Shown here in pieces: positions 1 to 12,063 of a DNA stretch of 64,000 nt. Under the pieces are notes generated by a model that worked only from the letters and a program-made list of their open reading frames with translations, ran no database searches and was not told the DNA's origin. A program made the position numbers and the translations under genes. Source of the DNA: Pleurodeles waltl (lineage: Eukaryota > Chordata > Amphibia > Caudata > Salamandridae); contig NC_090444.1 in assembly GCF_031143425.1 (NCBI RefSeq), positions 59,081,533 to 59,145,532 of the forward strand. The letters are read 5' to 3'. Numbering within the stretch: the stretch's first letter is position 1; each line of letters starts with the position of its first letter.

Positions 1-20
1 ACCTGACAGTCAACATTTAC

Positions 21-628
21 CCCCTTGTGGCTGCTGTACTGCCTTCAAGCGCCCATCCAACTCTGGGTAGGTCACCGCCAGTATGCGGGCCATTAGGGGG
101 GTCAGGGTCCGACGGACACCCCTCCCACGTCGGGAGGCCATCCCCAGCTGGGCCTCCATGGTCTTCTGGGCCCAGCGCCTCAGGTCCTCCCACTGCTTCC
201 AGCAGTGGGTGCTCCACCGGCTATGGACCACCAGGGTCCGCACTTCCTTGGCAATAGCTCTCCTTAACCCTTTTTTCTGGTGGGCGCTGACCTGCATGGG
301 AAACATTCCGAAAATGGGGGACAAGATGTTAATTACAACAATACAGCAGTAACCTTTGGTGACACACAACAAACAAGGACCATGCACACTGCCAATATCC
401 CACACATATCCTGTGCATGCTAAACACCTTATCAGTCATGACATGTCTATGTGCACACACATACATCATCAAACACCACCCGACATGTGGGACAAAGGAC
501 GTTGTACTGACCTGTTGCCCTGTAGCACCGTACAACCACCCATACAGGGGTAAGACCCCTTCCACCAGTTTCTCCAGTTCCTCTGTGGTAAAGGTTAGGG
601 CCCTATCCCCTGCAGTGCATGACATCAT
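21..628 (-). CDS. Harbinger accessory protein ORF2 (third gene), exons 1-2, partial
   Basis: Two exons are visible. Exon 1 (628-512) encodes 39 residues beginning MMSCTAGDR and containing a helical FTTEELEKLVEGVLP segment. A GT..AG intron covers 511-292, and exon 2 (291-21) follows in phase. Exon 2 starts VSAHQKKGLRRAIAKEV and includes a Trp-rich WKQWEDLRRWAQ segment reminiscent of a Myb/SANT-like helix, then TPLMARILAVTYPELDGRL. A donor-like GTAAAT follows at 20, so later exons lie off the window. The same two exons, with the same splice positions, occur in copy 2 at 28713 and 29038. No frameshift is seen here, so this copy is better preserved than copy 2 over the region. A role as a DNA-binding or transposition accessory protein is inference only. 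Confidence 0.6.
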
Positions 629-1300
629 TGCTCCAAGAGACAGGACACAGCAGCACACGAAGTGGAGGTCTGTCTTGCCCGAAAGCCAGGAGTCAAGTGA
701 GCTGGCCCATACAAAATGGCGGTTACGACCGCAGCGGTCATGACCATCACTGCCAGCGGTGATCTTCATTGGTCCCAGTCTCCCATAGACATCAATGTTA
801 ACCAATGGGGAGTTGCACAGCGGTTCAGACCGCCTTAAGCTATGACAACTTCCGCAGGTGGAACAAGGTCACTTCCAGCTGTACAATGCATGCCGGACAG
901 ACAGATGCTATATTAGTCTGTACCATGACTTTCCTGGGTTCACACTGCGTAATTACCTGCATGTCATCACAAACAGATACATCAGGTCACACATTGTGGA
1001 TAATGACACATGTAGTGAATGTCTGGTGACATCACCACACTTGTCACTACAGTTGTCAGCATATATGATCAGTTTAGTGGAACACATGGGAGGTGTATGT
1101 GTACACGTTCTGTATACGTCCATTGCCACAGGGATCATGTGCCATCGTCTGGTTAGAAATGGAGTGTGGAGTAATGTGTCTTCCTACAACATGACAGCCA
1201 ACTTGCATGAATAACACTCTGTGACTGTCGTATGTCATACTTGGTGCCCTACATTGTGAGAGGTTTCCAGATTGTTGTTTGTGTACCCGCACAGATATCG
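629..1300. promoter_or_regulatory. Divergent intergenic region of Harbinger copy 1
   Basis: This stretch separates ORF2 (leftward) from the transposase (rightward), so it should contain promoters for both. Around 715-835 it has clustered GCGGT/ACCGC motifs and a phrase about an ATCAATGTTAACCAATGG segment that has a counterpart at 28515-28660 in copy 2. The remaining ~450 bases show no gene. Promoter function is inferred from gene layout. Confidence 0.35.
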
Positions 1301-1309
1301 CCACAATGG

Positions 1310-4300
1310 AGTGACAAGGAATGCACCAGTTTACCGGTCACTCATGGATCTTGATATCATGGAAGAGCACCACATGATCCTGACCTAACAACTGAACCGT
1401 TTGTGCATCAGGGAATTGGTCGCCCAGTTTAAACCAGACCTCCTGCCGGGTTTTAGAAATCCCCATGCCATTCCTCCAACAGCCCAGGTGTTGTCAGTCC
1501 TGCATTTTCTGGGGAGTGGCTCTTTTCAGGTTACAGTGGGAATGGCAGCACGGTTTTCACAGCCCCAGTTCAGTAAGATGTTACAGGATGTGCTGAATGC
1601 TCTACTCAAGCATGTGCACAGGTACATTATGTTCCTACAACCTCCAGAAATGCCCACTGTAAAAGCAGCCCTCTGCAACATATCAAATGTCCCACATGTA
1701 ATTGGGGCCATTGATGGGACTCACATTGCCTTGGTGTAGGAAGTTGGCTCAAAGTGAGAGATAGTGTGCAGAGAGTCCAAGGGTTCCCCTTAGAGGTTGA
1801 TAGTAGCAACATTAGATAATATTAATGCTCTATTTTGTGGTAGTGTGGTGAAGCAGTAGGTTTATCAGATGGTAGTGTTAAGCATTTGTTGTACACACAC
1901 AGGCAATAAATGAGGAACACACACTCAAAGTCTGAACTCCTGGCCATTAGTTTTTATGTAGAAAAATACCTTTTCTTAATTTATTTTAGAACCACAAGAT
2001 TCAAGATTTGAGGTAAGTACATAAAATGCAAGGAACTTCACACAGGTAGTTAGTACACTTTGATTTAAAACAGCAGTACACACAGTTTAGGTTAAAATGG
2101 CAATAAGCTATTTTAAAAGTGGACACTGCAAAAATGAACAGTTCCTGGGGGAGGTAAGTTTGGTTAAGTTTCTCAGGTAAGTAAAGCACTTACACAGTCA
2201 GTCTCCTGGGCACAGGCAGCCCACCTTTGGGGGTTCAAGGCAACCCCAAAGCCACCGCATCAGCAACACAGGGCCGGTCAGGTGCAGAGGTCAAAGGAGG
2301 GCCCAAAACACATAGGCGCCTATGAAGAACAGGGGTGCTCCGGTCCAAGTCTGCTTACAGGTAAGTACCTGCGTCCTCGAGGAGCAGACCAGGGGGATTT
2401 GGAGAGCACTGGGGTGGGGACACACAAGCCCACAAAACACACCCTCAGCGACACAAGGGCAGCCGGGTGCAGTGGACAAAGTAGGCAACAGGTTTGCTAT
2501 TGAAAGCAATGGAGGGACCTGGGGGTCATTTAGGCGATGCAGGCAGGGCACAGGGGGGCTTCTTGGGCCAGCCACCATCTGGCCTAGGATGAGGGCCGCC
2601 TGCCGGTGACTCCTGCACTGGTAGGTGGTTCCTCTCGGTCCTGGGGGCTGCTGGTGCAGTGCTTGGTCCAGGCATCGGGTTCCTTTGTTACCAGGCAGTC
2701 GCGGTCATGGGGAGCCTCTGGATCCTCTGGATCCTCTATGCAGGCGTCACTGTGGGGGTGCAGGGAGGTCGACTCAGGGTGTCAATGTCGTAGGAGTCAC
2801 CTGGGAGTCCTCTCTGCAGTGTTGGTTCTCCTGAACTCGAACCGGGGGCATAGGGTGCAGAGTGTGAAGTCTCATGATTCGGACGGGAAGGGAGAGTCTC
2901 TTTAAAAGTTGCTTCTTTGTTGCAGGTTCTGAACAGTGCCACTGTTCTCCGGAGTTTCTTGGTCCTTTAGGTTCAGGGCAGTCCTCTGAGTCCTCAGATG
3001 TCGCTGGTCCCCATCGGATGCGTCGCTGTGCATGTTCTTTGAGTCTGGAGACAGGCCGGTAGGGCTGGGGCCAAGTCAGTTGGTGTCTCCTTCATCTCTG
3101 TGGCACTTTCAGGTCAGGTCAGCAGTCCTTCTTTCTTCAGGTTGCAGTCATCTGATTTCCTGGGTTCAGGGTCACCCTTAAATACTACATTTAGGGGTGT
3201 GTTTAGGTCTGGGGGGCAGTAGCCAATGGCTACTGTCCTTGAGGGTGGCTACACCCTCTTTGTGCCTTCTCCATGAGGGGAGGGGGGCACATCCGTATTC
3301 CTATTGGGGGGATCCTCCAAACTCAAAATGGAGGATTTCTAAAGACAGGGGTCACCTCAGCTCAGGTTACCTTAGGGGCTGTCCTGACTGGTAGGTGACT
3401 CCTCCTTGTTTTTCTCATTATCTCCTCCAGCCTTACCACCAAAAGTGGGGGCTGTGGCTGGAGGGGCAGGCATCTCCAATAGCTGGGATGCCCTGGGGTG
3501 CTGTAACAAAAGACATGAGCCTTTGAGGCTCACTGCCAGGTGTTACAGTTCCTGCAGGGGGAGGTGAGAAGCACCTCCACCCAGTACAGGCTTTGTTCCT
3601 GGCCACAGAGTGACAAAGGCACTCACCCCATGTGGCCAGAAACTCGTCTGGTTGTGGCAGGCAAGCAGAAACTGGTCACCCTAGCACTAGTAGTCGGACT
3701 GGTATTCAGGGGGCATCTCTAAGATGCCCCCTGGGTGTATTTTATAATAAATCTCACACTGGCATCAATGTGCATTTATTGTGCTGAGAAGGTTGATATC
3801 AAACTTCCCAGATTTCAGTGTAGCCATTACAGACTCCCAGACCATATACCTTTTATGGCTACCCTGCACTTACAATGTCTAAGGTTTTGCTTAGACACTG
3901 TAGGGTCATAGTGCTCATGCAACTATGCCCTCATCTGTGGTATAGTGCACCCTGCCTTAGGGCTGTAAGGCCTGCTAGGGGGTCGACTTACCTATGCCAC
4001 AGGTAGTGAGGGGTGGGCATGGCACCCTGAGGGGAGTGCCATGTCAACCTAGTCATTTTCTCCCCACCAGCACACACAAGCTGTGAGGCAGTGTGCATGT
4101 GCTGGGTGAGGGGGCCCCGGGGTGGCATAATACATGCTGCAGCCCTTAGAGACCTTCCCTGTCCATAGGGCCCTTGGTACCAGGGGTGCCATTTACAAGG
4201 GACTTATCTGTGTGCCAGGGCGGTTCCAATTGTGGGAACAAAGGTACATTTTAGGGAAAGAACACTGGTGCTGGGGCCTGGTTAGCAGGGTCCCAGTGCA

Positions 4301-5069
4301 CTTTCAATCATAACTGGCATCACCAAAAGGCAAAATGTTTGGGGGTAACCATGCCAAGGAAGGCATTTCTTTATACTTGATACTTCAGAGGATCAATGAA
4401 CAGGTCTGTAGAAACCGGAAGAGTACATATTCGCTCAATGTACAAGTGGTGTGTCTTGCAGATGAGTACATAACACATGTGAACGCCAAATTCCCATGAT
4501 CAGTGCATGATTCCTACGTCCTAAGGAACAGCAGTCTCCCTGCAATGATATCACAGCTACAGGGAGAAAGGGCCTGGCTCATACGTATGTGTACTGCCCT
4601 CCATGGCAGACGTCTGTATTCCTCATAACACAGTCAGCACTCTGCCCAACATTGTTACCTATGGTCATGTTCCCTTTTCCATACAGGTGACTCCGGATAC
4701 CCCAACCTGCCCTGGCTCCTGACACCTTTGAGACATCCAACTACAGGAGGGGAGAACAGGTACAATGAGGCACATGGCCGGACGACGCGAGTGATTGAGC
4801 GGACTTTTGGTTTCTTGAAAGCTAGATTCCGTTACCTTCATGTGTCTGGTGGTACCCTATTGTACCGACCAGGGAAAGTCTGCAAGATCAGTTTTGCATG
4901 CCACATGCTTCATAATCTGGCTCTCAGAAGGCACATCCCACTGTTGGAGGAGGGGAACATTGATGATGGAGCAGTGTTTGGGGCCGGTGACTCTGATGCT
5001 GAGGAGGAGGCAGACAAGGATGAGGCACATGACAACAGGACTGACCTGATTTGTCACTACTTTCAGTGA
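1310..5069 (+). pseudogene. PIF/Harbinger DDE transposase, interrupted by a solo LTR
   Basis: The 5' part (to 1734) reads from APVYRSLMDLD through VLSVLHFLGSGSFQVTV to the first catalytic aspartate in VIGAIDGTHIA. It aligns along its length with the transposase at 28384-27233. It carries an in-frame TAA near 1387. The frame is then broken by LTR 1735-4375. Homology resumes after 4376 with degraded MYKWCVLQ and HDSYVLRNSSLP segments, the latter holding the second Asp. An intron with GT at 4585 and AG at 4686 is followed by GDSGYPNLPWLLTP and NEAHGRTTRVIERTFGFLK, which holds the catalytic Glu, and an acidic C-terminus ending at 5069. In the family this nuclear enzyme cuts and pastes the element with a DDE catalytic core. 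The stop and insertion make this copy inactive. Confidence 0.85.
1735..4375 (-). mobile_element. Solo LTR of the Ty3/gypsy (Gmr1-like) family
   Basis: The left end is TGTAGGAAGTTGGCTC and the right end GGCATTTCTTTATA. These match the termini and much of the interior of the 2.69-kb LTRs at 29121 and 36880, and the length is similar (2641 bp). No gag or pol lies beside it, so it is a solo LTR left by LTR-LTR recombination. The flanks CTTGG (1730-1734) and CTTGA (4376-4380) are a 4/5-matching target duplication. The insertion lies just after the transposase motif containing the first catalytic Asp. Strand is given by analogy with the full element. Confidence 0.85.
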
Positions 5070-6192
5070 TGTACAGGTATGTGTGAATTGTATGTCATCT
5101 GCACAAGGAAGGTGTATTGCTGAAGCCAGTCTCTGAGCAGTATTTGAATGTATCAAGGTGTGTGTGGGGACTACAGCCTTCCATTTTGGTTTCCGAACTT
5201 GAAGGGTAGTTGACTTACCATGAGGGGTAGTGGTAATGCACTGCTGCTAAGTACGTGTGGAATGATGGTGCCATTGCGGTACAGCCTTATAGTTGTACCA
5301 AAGGTTTAAGGCCCTCAGGCCGCCTGTTTGGGGATACGTTAGGGGGACTTATCAATCTTGTCCTGCTGTGTAGGCATGTCGTGCTGCATTGTCAGCTGCT
5401 GTGTGGCAAGTACCTGTTCCTAAATACTCAGGGAGGTGAACAAAAGAGGATGTTACTTAGGTTACAACCTTCCTGTCCCACACACCTGTGTGAGTGCCTG
5501 TGCAGGCCCTTACATCTGTGGTATCATAGCTGCTGGGCCAGTTATCCTGTGTATGTGTTCAAATGCTGTGGATGTATGTCTTTGTTCACATGCCTTACAA
5601 CTTAGTGCCTGATTCCATTTCATTTTCTCTCTTCAGGTCACATCTCTGTCTGCAAGATGATTTCTGTATTGTCTGTTGCCATAGTTGACACTGGATATCA
5701 TTACAATTTGGATTTACTTACACACCTGCCTGAGTGTCCCACACCATCTGTCACTTCAGCATTGTTGTGATGCGGACATGTGTATATATTTGCTGCTTGG
5801 AAACAGGATTTCCACTACATACAATGAAGAGACGTGCACCATGACTTGTGTGAATTTGTGTTTATTAAGTGTATGACATCACAGTCCAGAGGAGTGGGGT
5901 AATGGTGTGGGTGCTGATCATAGTTGGTGGTACAGCTGTTTGTCTCACAGGTCCCGTATCCATTTGCCCGGTATGCTGTGTACTTGGTATTGGACAGCCA
6001 ACAGGGTGTAACAGTGGCCCACAAGGGTGACAGTTCAGAAGAAGGATCATTTCCTGGTGGGGGGATTGGTCTGGGCCTCAGGTCCTTCAGGATGTCTGGA
6101 TGGGCGGCCTCTTCTGCGGGGGGTCCCTCAGCTGCAGGGGTGCTGGTGGCCTGTGGGTCTTCCTGCTGTGCCTCAATACCAGTAGCAGGTGC
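5070..6192. other. Harbinger copy 1 spacer between convergent genes
   Basis: This lies between the 3' ends of the transposase and ORF1 in copy 1. It corresponds in position to 26742-27232 of copy 2 but is longer, so it may hold additional inserted sequence. I see no coding region, RNA gene or clear element end in it. Confidence 0.4.
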
Positions 6193-6590
6193 TCATGTTG
6201 TTGGCAGTGGTGTTGCCTGACTACTGGATGGGACCTGCTGTTGGATTGAGGATGTCCGCAGGATGTTGTTCAATTCCTTGAACTCCCCTAATATGGAGAC
6301 CATGGTGGCATTGAGTGCCTGCCACTGCTGCATGGCCTCCTGGTGGTATTCCCCCTGCTTCCTTTGTGTGTCCTGCAATGTGGCGAGTATCTGGCCCATC
6401 TTGTCCCGGGTTTGCTGGTAGGCTCCCAGGACTCTGGAGACGGCCTACTGGCAAGTCGTGTCCTGTACCAGCTCCGTCCCTTGGCCCATGATTGCCCTCC
6501 CACTGGCCCTTGCCCCCTGTGCCTGTGCCCCTGATGCAGTGTGCCCCCTCCCACTGACACCAGGACTGTCATTGGCTTCGGTTTGACTCC
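6193..6590 (-). pseudogene. Harbinger Myb-like protein ORF1, C-terminal fragment
   Basis: On the minus strand the reading VLGAYQQTRDKMGQILATLQ, then a Gln-rich helical stretch and a C-terminus ending PLPTT, matches the copy 2 ORF1 region around LGQILYKLQETQRLQEGQY. The N-terminal Myb/SANT domain seen in copy 2 is missing: homology ends near 6590, where the AT-rich repeat begins. A TAG occurs in frame between TTCQ and AVSRVLG. In the family this tail is a helical, probably oligomerising segment of the DNA-binding partner of the transposase; that role is inferred. Confidence 0.7.
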
Positions 6591-6597
6591 TGTCCAA

Positions 6598-6860
6598 AAA
6601 TTTTATGAATTATGCGAGTGTTAAATGAATATTGATAATATGAATATGAATAGCATGAAGGGTACTAATACTACCATTACTGCCTATACTAATAATTATT
6701 ATTATAATATATATAATAGTACCAGTAATAATACTAATAATAATAAATATTACTATTAGTGTTATTGTTATTATTATCCTTATTATCATAATAATAATCA
6801 TCACAATCAATAAAATATTATAATTATTATTACAATTATTATTCATAGCCCTGGCTAACT
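6598..6860. repeat. AT-rich simple repeat (ATT/TAA units)
   Basis: About 260 bases made almost only of imperfect TAA, ATT and TAT units (for example 6680-6845). It sits exactly where Harbinger copy 1 loses its right end, so it marks the deletion or rearrangement point. Confidence 0.9.
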
Positions 6861-7429
6861 GCATGCCCATGCCAGCTCCTCGCTTGAAGGACTACAGTAC
6901 CCATGATTCTTTGCAAGAGGCACTCAGATGCTACCTAGGGACAGCAGATTTTGAGACACACTGAAGCACCCACATGTGCTGGATACTGCAGAGGAGGCCG
7001 CGAAAGCAGTGAGCATGAGGAGGTGCCCACTGTGACCTGCCGCTGAAGACCACCTGAGTTTGCAGTGTATGATGAACACACTGCATTAGAAGCTTTGCTG
7101 CTGAGGAGAGAGAGTGGCCCTATCACCAGGTTGGCTCATGCTCCTCTCACTCTGATAGATTTACCTTTGGTAAAGAACTTGTGATAAAGCTGAGTGTTTC
7201 TTGCTAGGAGGCCGCAGCAGGGCACTGACCAAGCAAACAATGCACAAGGGAGCAGCTTCACCACACACATTGGAGGTATCATGCAGCATCTCAGCACTTG
7301 TAAATATCAACACATCATTCACCCTTGAGCTGCGAGGTTAGGTCAAGGATTCTCAATGCACATCTTAAGCAATAATTCCACCCAACCTTGCTTTGTTAGG
7401 GTTTTTATTACACAGTGTGAGCTGCATTT
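6861..7429. other. No recognisable gene
   Basis: I see no open coding region, element terminus or RNA gene in this stretch. Confidence 0.5.
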
Positions 7430-7920
7430 AATATGAATCTACTGAAGCCAGAACAAGACACAGAAGCATGCCATGACCTTCATTTGACCTTAGTTTGTGA
7501 AAAGCAAAGATACATCAACATGAAATGATGACTTTACAATCAGTTCTATTTGTGTTAGCAGTATTCTGGCCTGGAGTGCACTACTTTATGTCCATTTGTC
7601 ACAGAGCCTGCTTCCTTCACTTCCCTGCCTACCTCCTCTTCCTCCAAAGCTCTGCCACCGACTTCCTGTGAACATTGTTCAGGGCTCAGTGCCAGAGCTC
7701 AGAGGACAAGGAATCATGCCCCCTCCAGCCTTGGCAAGCTGCCACCCTGACACTAATGTGGTTATTTTAAAGAACAGAACATCATTTGGAACACCTGGAG
7801 GATGTCTTACTTTACCACAACCTCAGTCCCACCTTCGGCTGACTCGTGATATTAATCACATTAGGTTTACTTGTAAACATGGAATGCATCCCTGTACATT
7901 AACTGCTTTGGTATTGTATC
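7430..7920. repeat. Unit A of a ~0.5 kb tandem dimer, 5' part
   Basis: From 7466 (GCATGCCATGACCTT) through CACAGAGCC, GACTTCCTGTGAACATTGTTC and CAGTGCCAGAGCTCA, the order of matching blocks is repeated at 12990-13260. After removing the LINE (7921-12942) and one TGTATC copy, the two units lie about 496 bp apart. The end of unit A resumes at 12943. The family is unidentified. Confidence 0.7.
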
Positions 7921-9034
7921 AATCAATCAGTCAATCAATCAAACATTTGTAAAGTGCGCTACTCACCTGCTAGGGTCTCAAGGCCCTGATAAGTGGGGAG
8001 AAAGAGATTGCTACTGCTCAAACAACCAGGTCTTGAGGTGTTTCCTGAAGGTCAGGAGGTCCTGGGTCTGTCGTAGGTGGACGAGGAAGGAGTTCCAGGT
8101 CTTGGTGGTGAGGTGGGAAAAGGATCTGCTGCCGGCTGTAGCCCGGTGGATGCGAGGGATGGTGACGAGGGAGAGGTTGGCGGAGCAGGGTTGGCGGTTG
8201 GGACTGTGGAAGGTGAGTCGTTAGTTGAGGTAGGCAGGGCCAGCACTGTGGAGAGCTTTGTGGGCATGGATGAGGAGTTTGAAGGTGATCCTCTTGTTGA
8301 CGGGGAGCCAGTGTAGGTCTCTGAGGTGGGCTGAGATGTGGTTGCGGAGTGGGATGTTGAGGATGAGGCATTGCGGAGGCATTCTGTATATATTGCAGTT
8401 TTATATGGAGCTTGGCCGTGGGTCTGGCGTAGAGAGCGTTGCCGTAGTCCAGTCTGCTGCTGACGAGGGTGTGGGTGACCGCCCTGGTTCCAGTGGGGAT
8501 CCATCTGAAGATCTTGCGGAGCATACGGAGGGTGTTGAAGCAGGAAGATGTGACGGCGTTGACTTGCTGGGTCATGGTGAGCAATGAGTCTAGGATGAAA
8601 CCTAGATTGCATGCGTGGTTGGTGGGCGGCAGTGCGGTTCCTAGGTGGCTGGCAACCAGGAGTCGTCCCATGCAGAGCGGTTGGAGCCGAGCATGAGGAT
8701 CTCTGTCTTATCTGAGTTCAGTTGGTAGGTTGGTTTTTGCGGTGGGGGGGGGGTCCTTGGTGAGTGAGAGGATCAGCTGGGTGTCGTTGGCGTAGGAGAC
8801 AATGTTGAGGGTATGGCAGTGGTTCCCAAACTTTTTCGATCCCCGGCTCCTTTGACCTATTGGCCGTGTTGGCCACGGCTCCCCGTTATGTTACTTTTTT
8901 TTGGCGTGTGGGGGGACGTAATCCCAGCCTCAGGAGTACTACCATTTTTAGCCTGGAAAATAATTGGGATGAAACTGATGAGGGCATTAGAGAGCTTTAG
9001 AAGAGCACCAGATGACACTACATAGGGTCAGACT

Positions 9035-9172
9035 TTATTTTTAAATAGGCACTGATGAGATTAAGTAATTTGCACAGAATCAAAGGATGGTAGCTGACGC
9101 CAGGACTCCAGCCTCGTTCCCCAGTTCCAAAGTCAACAGCTCTAACTGCTAGGCCACATCTCTTCCTTTGAC
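9035..9172 (+). repeat. MIR/CORE-SINE-like fragment
   Basis: The stretch GATTAAGTAATTTGCACAGA, followed by CCAGGACTCCAGCCTCGTTC, then TCTAACTGCTAGGCCAC, has the order and wording of the 3' part of a MIR-type SINE. No tRNA-like head with A and B boxes is evident here. Assignment is from recognition of the consensus, not from a search. Confidence 0.55.
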
Positions 9173-9305
9173 AAAACTGGTGAAAGGATGTAACCCATCT
9201 GGCGGCTGCTTCTGACATCTCCTTCCTGTGCTAGAATGGGTCAGTTATTATTTTTCAGTTTTTCTTGGATATTCTCTTTTTTTCTCAGACACCTTCATAC
9301 ATTAT

Positions 9306-9461
9306 GGCCCATATTTATACTTTTTTAGCGCCGCATTTGCGTCATTTTTTGACGCAAAAGCAGCGCAAACTTGCAAAATACAATTGTATTATATAAGTTT
9401 GCGCCGCTTTTGCGTCAAAAAGCGGCGCAAATGCGGCACTAAAAAAGCATATATATGGGCC
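9306..9461. mobile_element. Palindromic MITE, Harbinger-like
   Basis: Both ends read inward as GGCCCATATTTATAC and GGCCCATATATATGC, continuing into AGCGCCGCATTTGCG / AGTGCCGCATTTGCG. The arms stay complementary for about 65 bp around a ~25-bp AT-rich loop. TAT flanks each side (9303-9305 and 9462-9464), a 3-bp duplication consistent with PIF/Harbinger mobilisation. Confidence 0.8.
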
Positions 9462-12063
9462 TATGACTTTCTGGTATCCGTCTTGCTTTGTCAGCGCCAG
9501 AGAAATGAACTCTGGTTTCATTGTTCCCACATTCAAATTTGTCACAGAGGCTGGGCGCTCTGGAGTCTCATGTCTGTCTCTATTTACCTGTTCCTACACT
9601 ATTTACAGTTTGTCTTCTTTATTCTCTCGTTCAGGTTGCTGGAAATCATTTATTGGAAACTATTTTTGTTCTTTTGTCATAGGGATATTATTAATGGTAC
9701 TTTGGCGCCCTCTGCTGGTCACAGTAATTAATGCAGGGTGTTCTGTTTATAATACCGTGATGAAAGCTACCGATTCAAAGCACCTCCGAGTGGTTTCCAA
9801 ACTGTGTGCGGCGCCCCTGGCTAGTTTTGACGGCGCACCAGGGAGCCGCAGCGCACAGATTGGGAACCACTGGGTTATGGGATCTGACGATGTTGGCGAG
9901 CGGTGTCATGTAGATGTTAAAAAGGGTTGGGCTGAGGGACAATCCTTTGGGAACGCCGCAGATGTTCTTGGTGGCTTCAGAAAGGAAGGGAGGGAAACGG
10001 ACTCTCTGGGTTCTGCCGGAGCGGAAGGATGTGATCCAGTCCAGGGCCTTGTGGTGGATCCCTGTGTTGTAGAGGCGAGTGCGGAGGGTGTGATGACAGA
10101 CGGTGTCGAAGGCAGCCGAAAGGTCCAGGAGGATGAGGGCAGCGGTTTCACCTTTGTCGAGCATGGTCCTGATGTCTTCGGTTGTGGCGATGACGGCGGT
10201 CTTGGTGCTGTGGTTCCTACGGAATCCGGATTGGGAGCTGTCCAGCGTGTTGTTGCCCTCCAGGAAGCGGGTCAGTTGGCCGTTGACGATCTTCTCAATG
10301 ACCTTCACCAGGAAGGAAAGGAGGGAGATGGGCCGGTAGTTCTTGAGATCTCCGGGGTATGCTTTGCTTTTCTTTAGCAGGGCGTTGATTTCGGCGTGCT
10401 TCCAACTCTCCGGGAAGGTGGCGATCTCGAAGGAACTGTTGACGATCATACGGAGTTGGGGGGGATGATGGGGCTTGCTTTGTTGAAGACATGCTGGGGG
10501 CAGGGGTCGGAGGGTGATCCGGAGTGGATGGTGCTCATGGTTTTGATGGTGTCCTCGTTGTTAATGTGGGTCCAGGAGAGCAGGAGGTTGGTGTGGCTGG
10601 GTGCGTTGGGGTTAGTGGTGGCCGTGGTGGTCTTGGGGCTCAAGGAGTTGAAGCTGTCGTGGATGTCCGTGATCTTGCGGGGGAAAAAGGTGGTGAGGGA
10701 GTTGCAGAGGTCTTGTGAACGAGGGGGGTCGATGGAGCAGGACCTGGGGTTGGCGAGTTCCTTGACGATGCTGAAGAGCTCTTTGCTGTTGTGAGCATTG
10801 TTGTCGATGCAATCCTTGCAGAAGGATCTCTTGGTGGTCTGAATGAGCTGGTGGTGCTTGCAGATGCCTATCTTGAGGGCGGTGTGGTTGCTCTCAGTTT
10901 GTTTGAGGCACCACTTCTTCTCGATTTTTCGACACTCCCGCTTGGAGGCCTGAAAGTCGGCGGTGAACGAGATGGCCTTAGTGCTGGTGCGGTTGTTTGA
11001 GGGTTTCCTGATTGGGGCAAGGGTGTTGGCGCAGTCGTCTATCCATTGTCTGGGGTTGAGGGCGGCTGTGTTGGGGTCGGTGGTGATGGGCGGTGAGGCA
11101 CAGGTGAAGGTGGAGATCAGCTGGTCTTTAGTGATCTTGTTCCAGCTGCGGCATGGGATCTGTTGTGGGTGGTGGTGAGTGGCGGGTTTCTGGAAGGTGA
11201 AGTGGACGCAGTGGTGGTCGGTCCAGTGGAGTTCGGTGGTATGGCTGAAGGTGACGTGGCTGCTTGCGGAGAAGATGGGTTGAGCGTGTGCCCGGCGGAG
11301 TGGGTGGGCGTCGTGACAAGTTGTTTGAGACCGAGGTTGGTGAGGTTGTCGATCAGGGTGGTGGAGTTGTCGTCGTTGGCATTCTCGAGGTGAAAATTCA
11401 AGTCGCTGAGGAGAATGTAGTCTGTAGAGGCAAGGGCCTGGGTGCTGATTATGTCGGCGATGGAGTCACTGAACTGTTGCCGGGGGCCCTGTAGATGAGG
11501 GTTCCTCTGAGGGTGGTGTTGGCGTTGATGTCAATCTGGAAATGCAGGTGTTCGGCGGCGTCAAGGGTGTCATCGGTGGTGGTCGAGATTCTGACGGTGT
11601 TCTTGTTGACTATGGCGATCACTCCTCCGAGTCTGTTGGTGCGGTCTCTGCGGGTGATCTTATAGCCTTCAGGGATGGCTATGGCGATGTCGGATTCTGT
11701 GGAGGGGTTCATCCAAGTTTCCGTGAGGAAGGCGACGTCTGGGGAAGATGAGGTGAGTAAGTCCCAGAGTTCAACGGCGTGCTTGTGGACGGAGCGGGTG
11801 TTGAGGAGGATGCAGCTGAGGTGGTTGTGTGTGGTTCTGGCGTGATGCTTGGTGGCTTGGGGGCAGGTGAAGCTGCAGTTCCGACATGTGAAGGGTCCGT
11901 GGGTGAGCCTCGGGGTGGCCATGGAAGCAGGCGGCGGAGCGGCCCGTGTTGAGGTTGCAGAGTTTGTTGGCATTGTAGCAGCATCGGGCGGCGTGGGGAA
12001 TGCGTGGGCCAGGGGGTCTGGCGCTGGGTGCGGAAGAGCACAGACTGGCTTGCCTCTGGCACG

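Larger units (their letters stand above)
1..6597 (-). mobile_element. PIF/Harbinger transposon, copy 1, partial and decayed
   Basis: This element carries the same three genes as the complete copy at 24631-43752, but in inverted orientation. The accessory ORF2 is on the minus strand at the left edge, the transposase is on the plus strand in the middle, and the C-terminus of the Myb-like ORF1 is on the minus strand at the right. The left end lies outside the window. The right end is lost: ORF1 homology stops near 6590, where an AT-rich simple repeat begins. A solo LTR (1735-4375) splits the transposase. Gene order and protein similarity to copy 2 are read directly from the translations; the superfamily name rests on the transposase motifs. 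Confidence 0.85.
8817..9872. mobile_element. hAT-like non-autonomous DNA transposon (1056 bp)
   Basis: It starts CAGTGGTTCCCAAACTTTTT and ends GATTGGGAACCACTG, which are inverted repeats of the Charlie-type hAT pattern. The flanks GGGTATGG (8809-8816) and GGTTATGG (9873-9880) match at 7 of 8 positions, the 8-bp target duplication expected for hAT. It encodes no transposase. It interrupts the RT of LINE 1 and contains a MIR-like fragment and a palindromic MITE. Confidence 0.85.
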
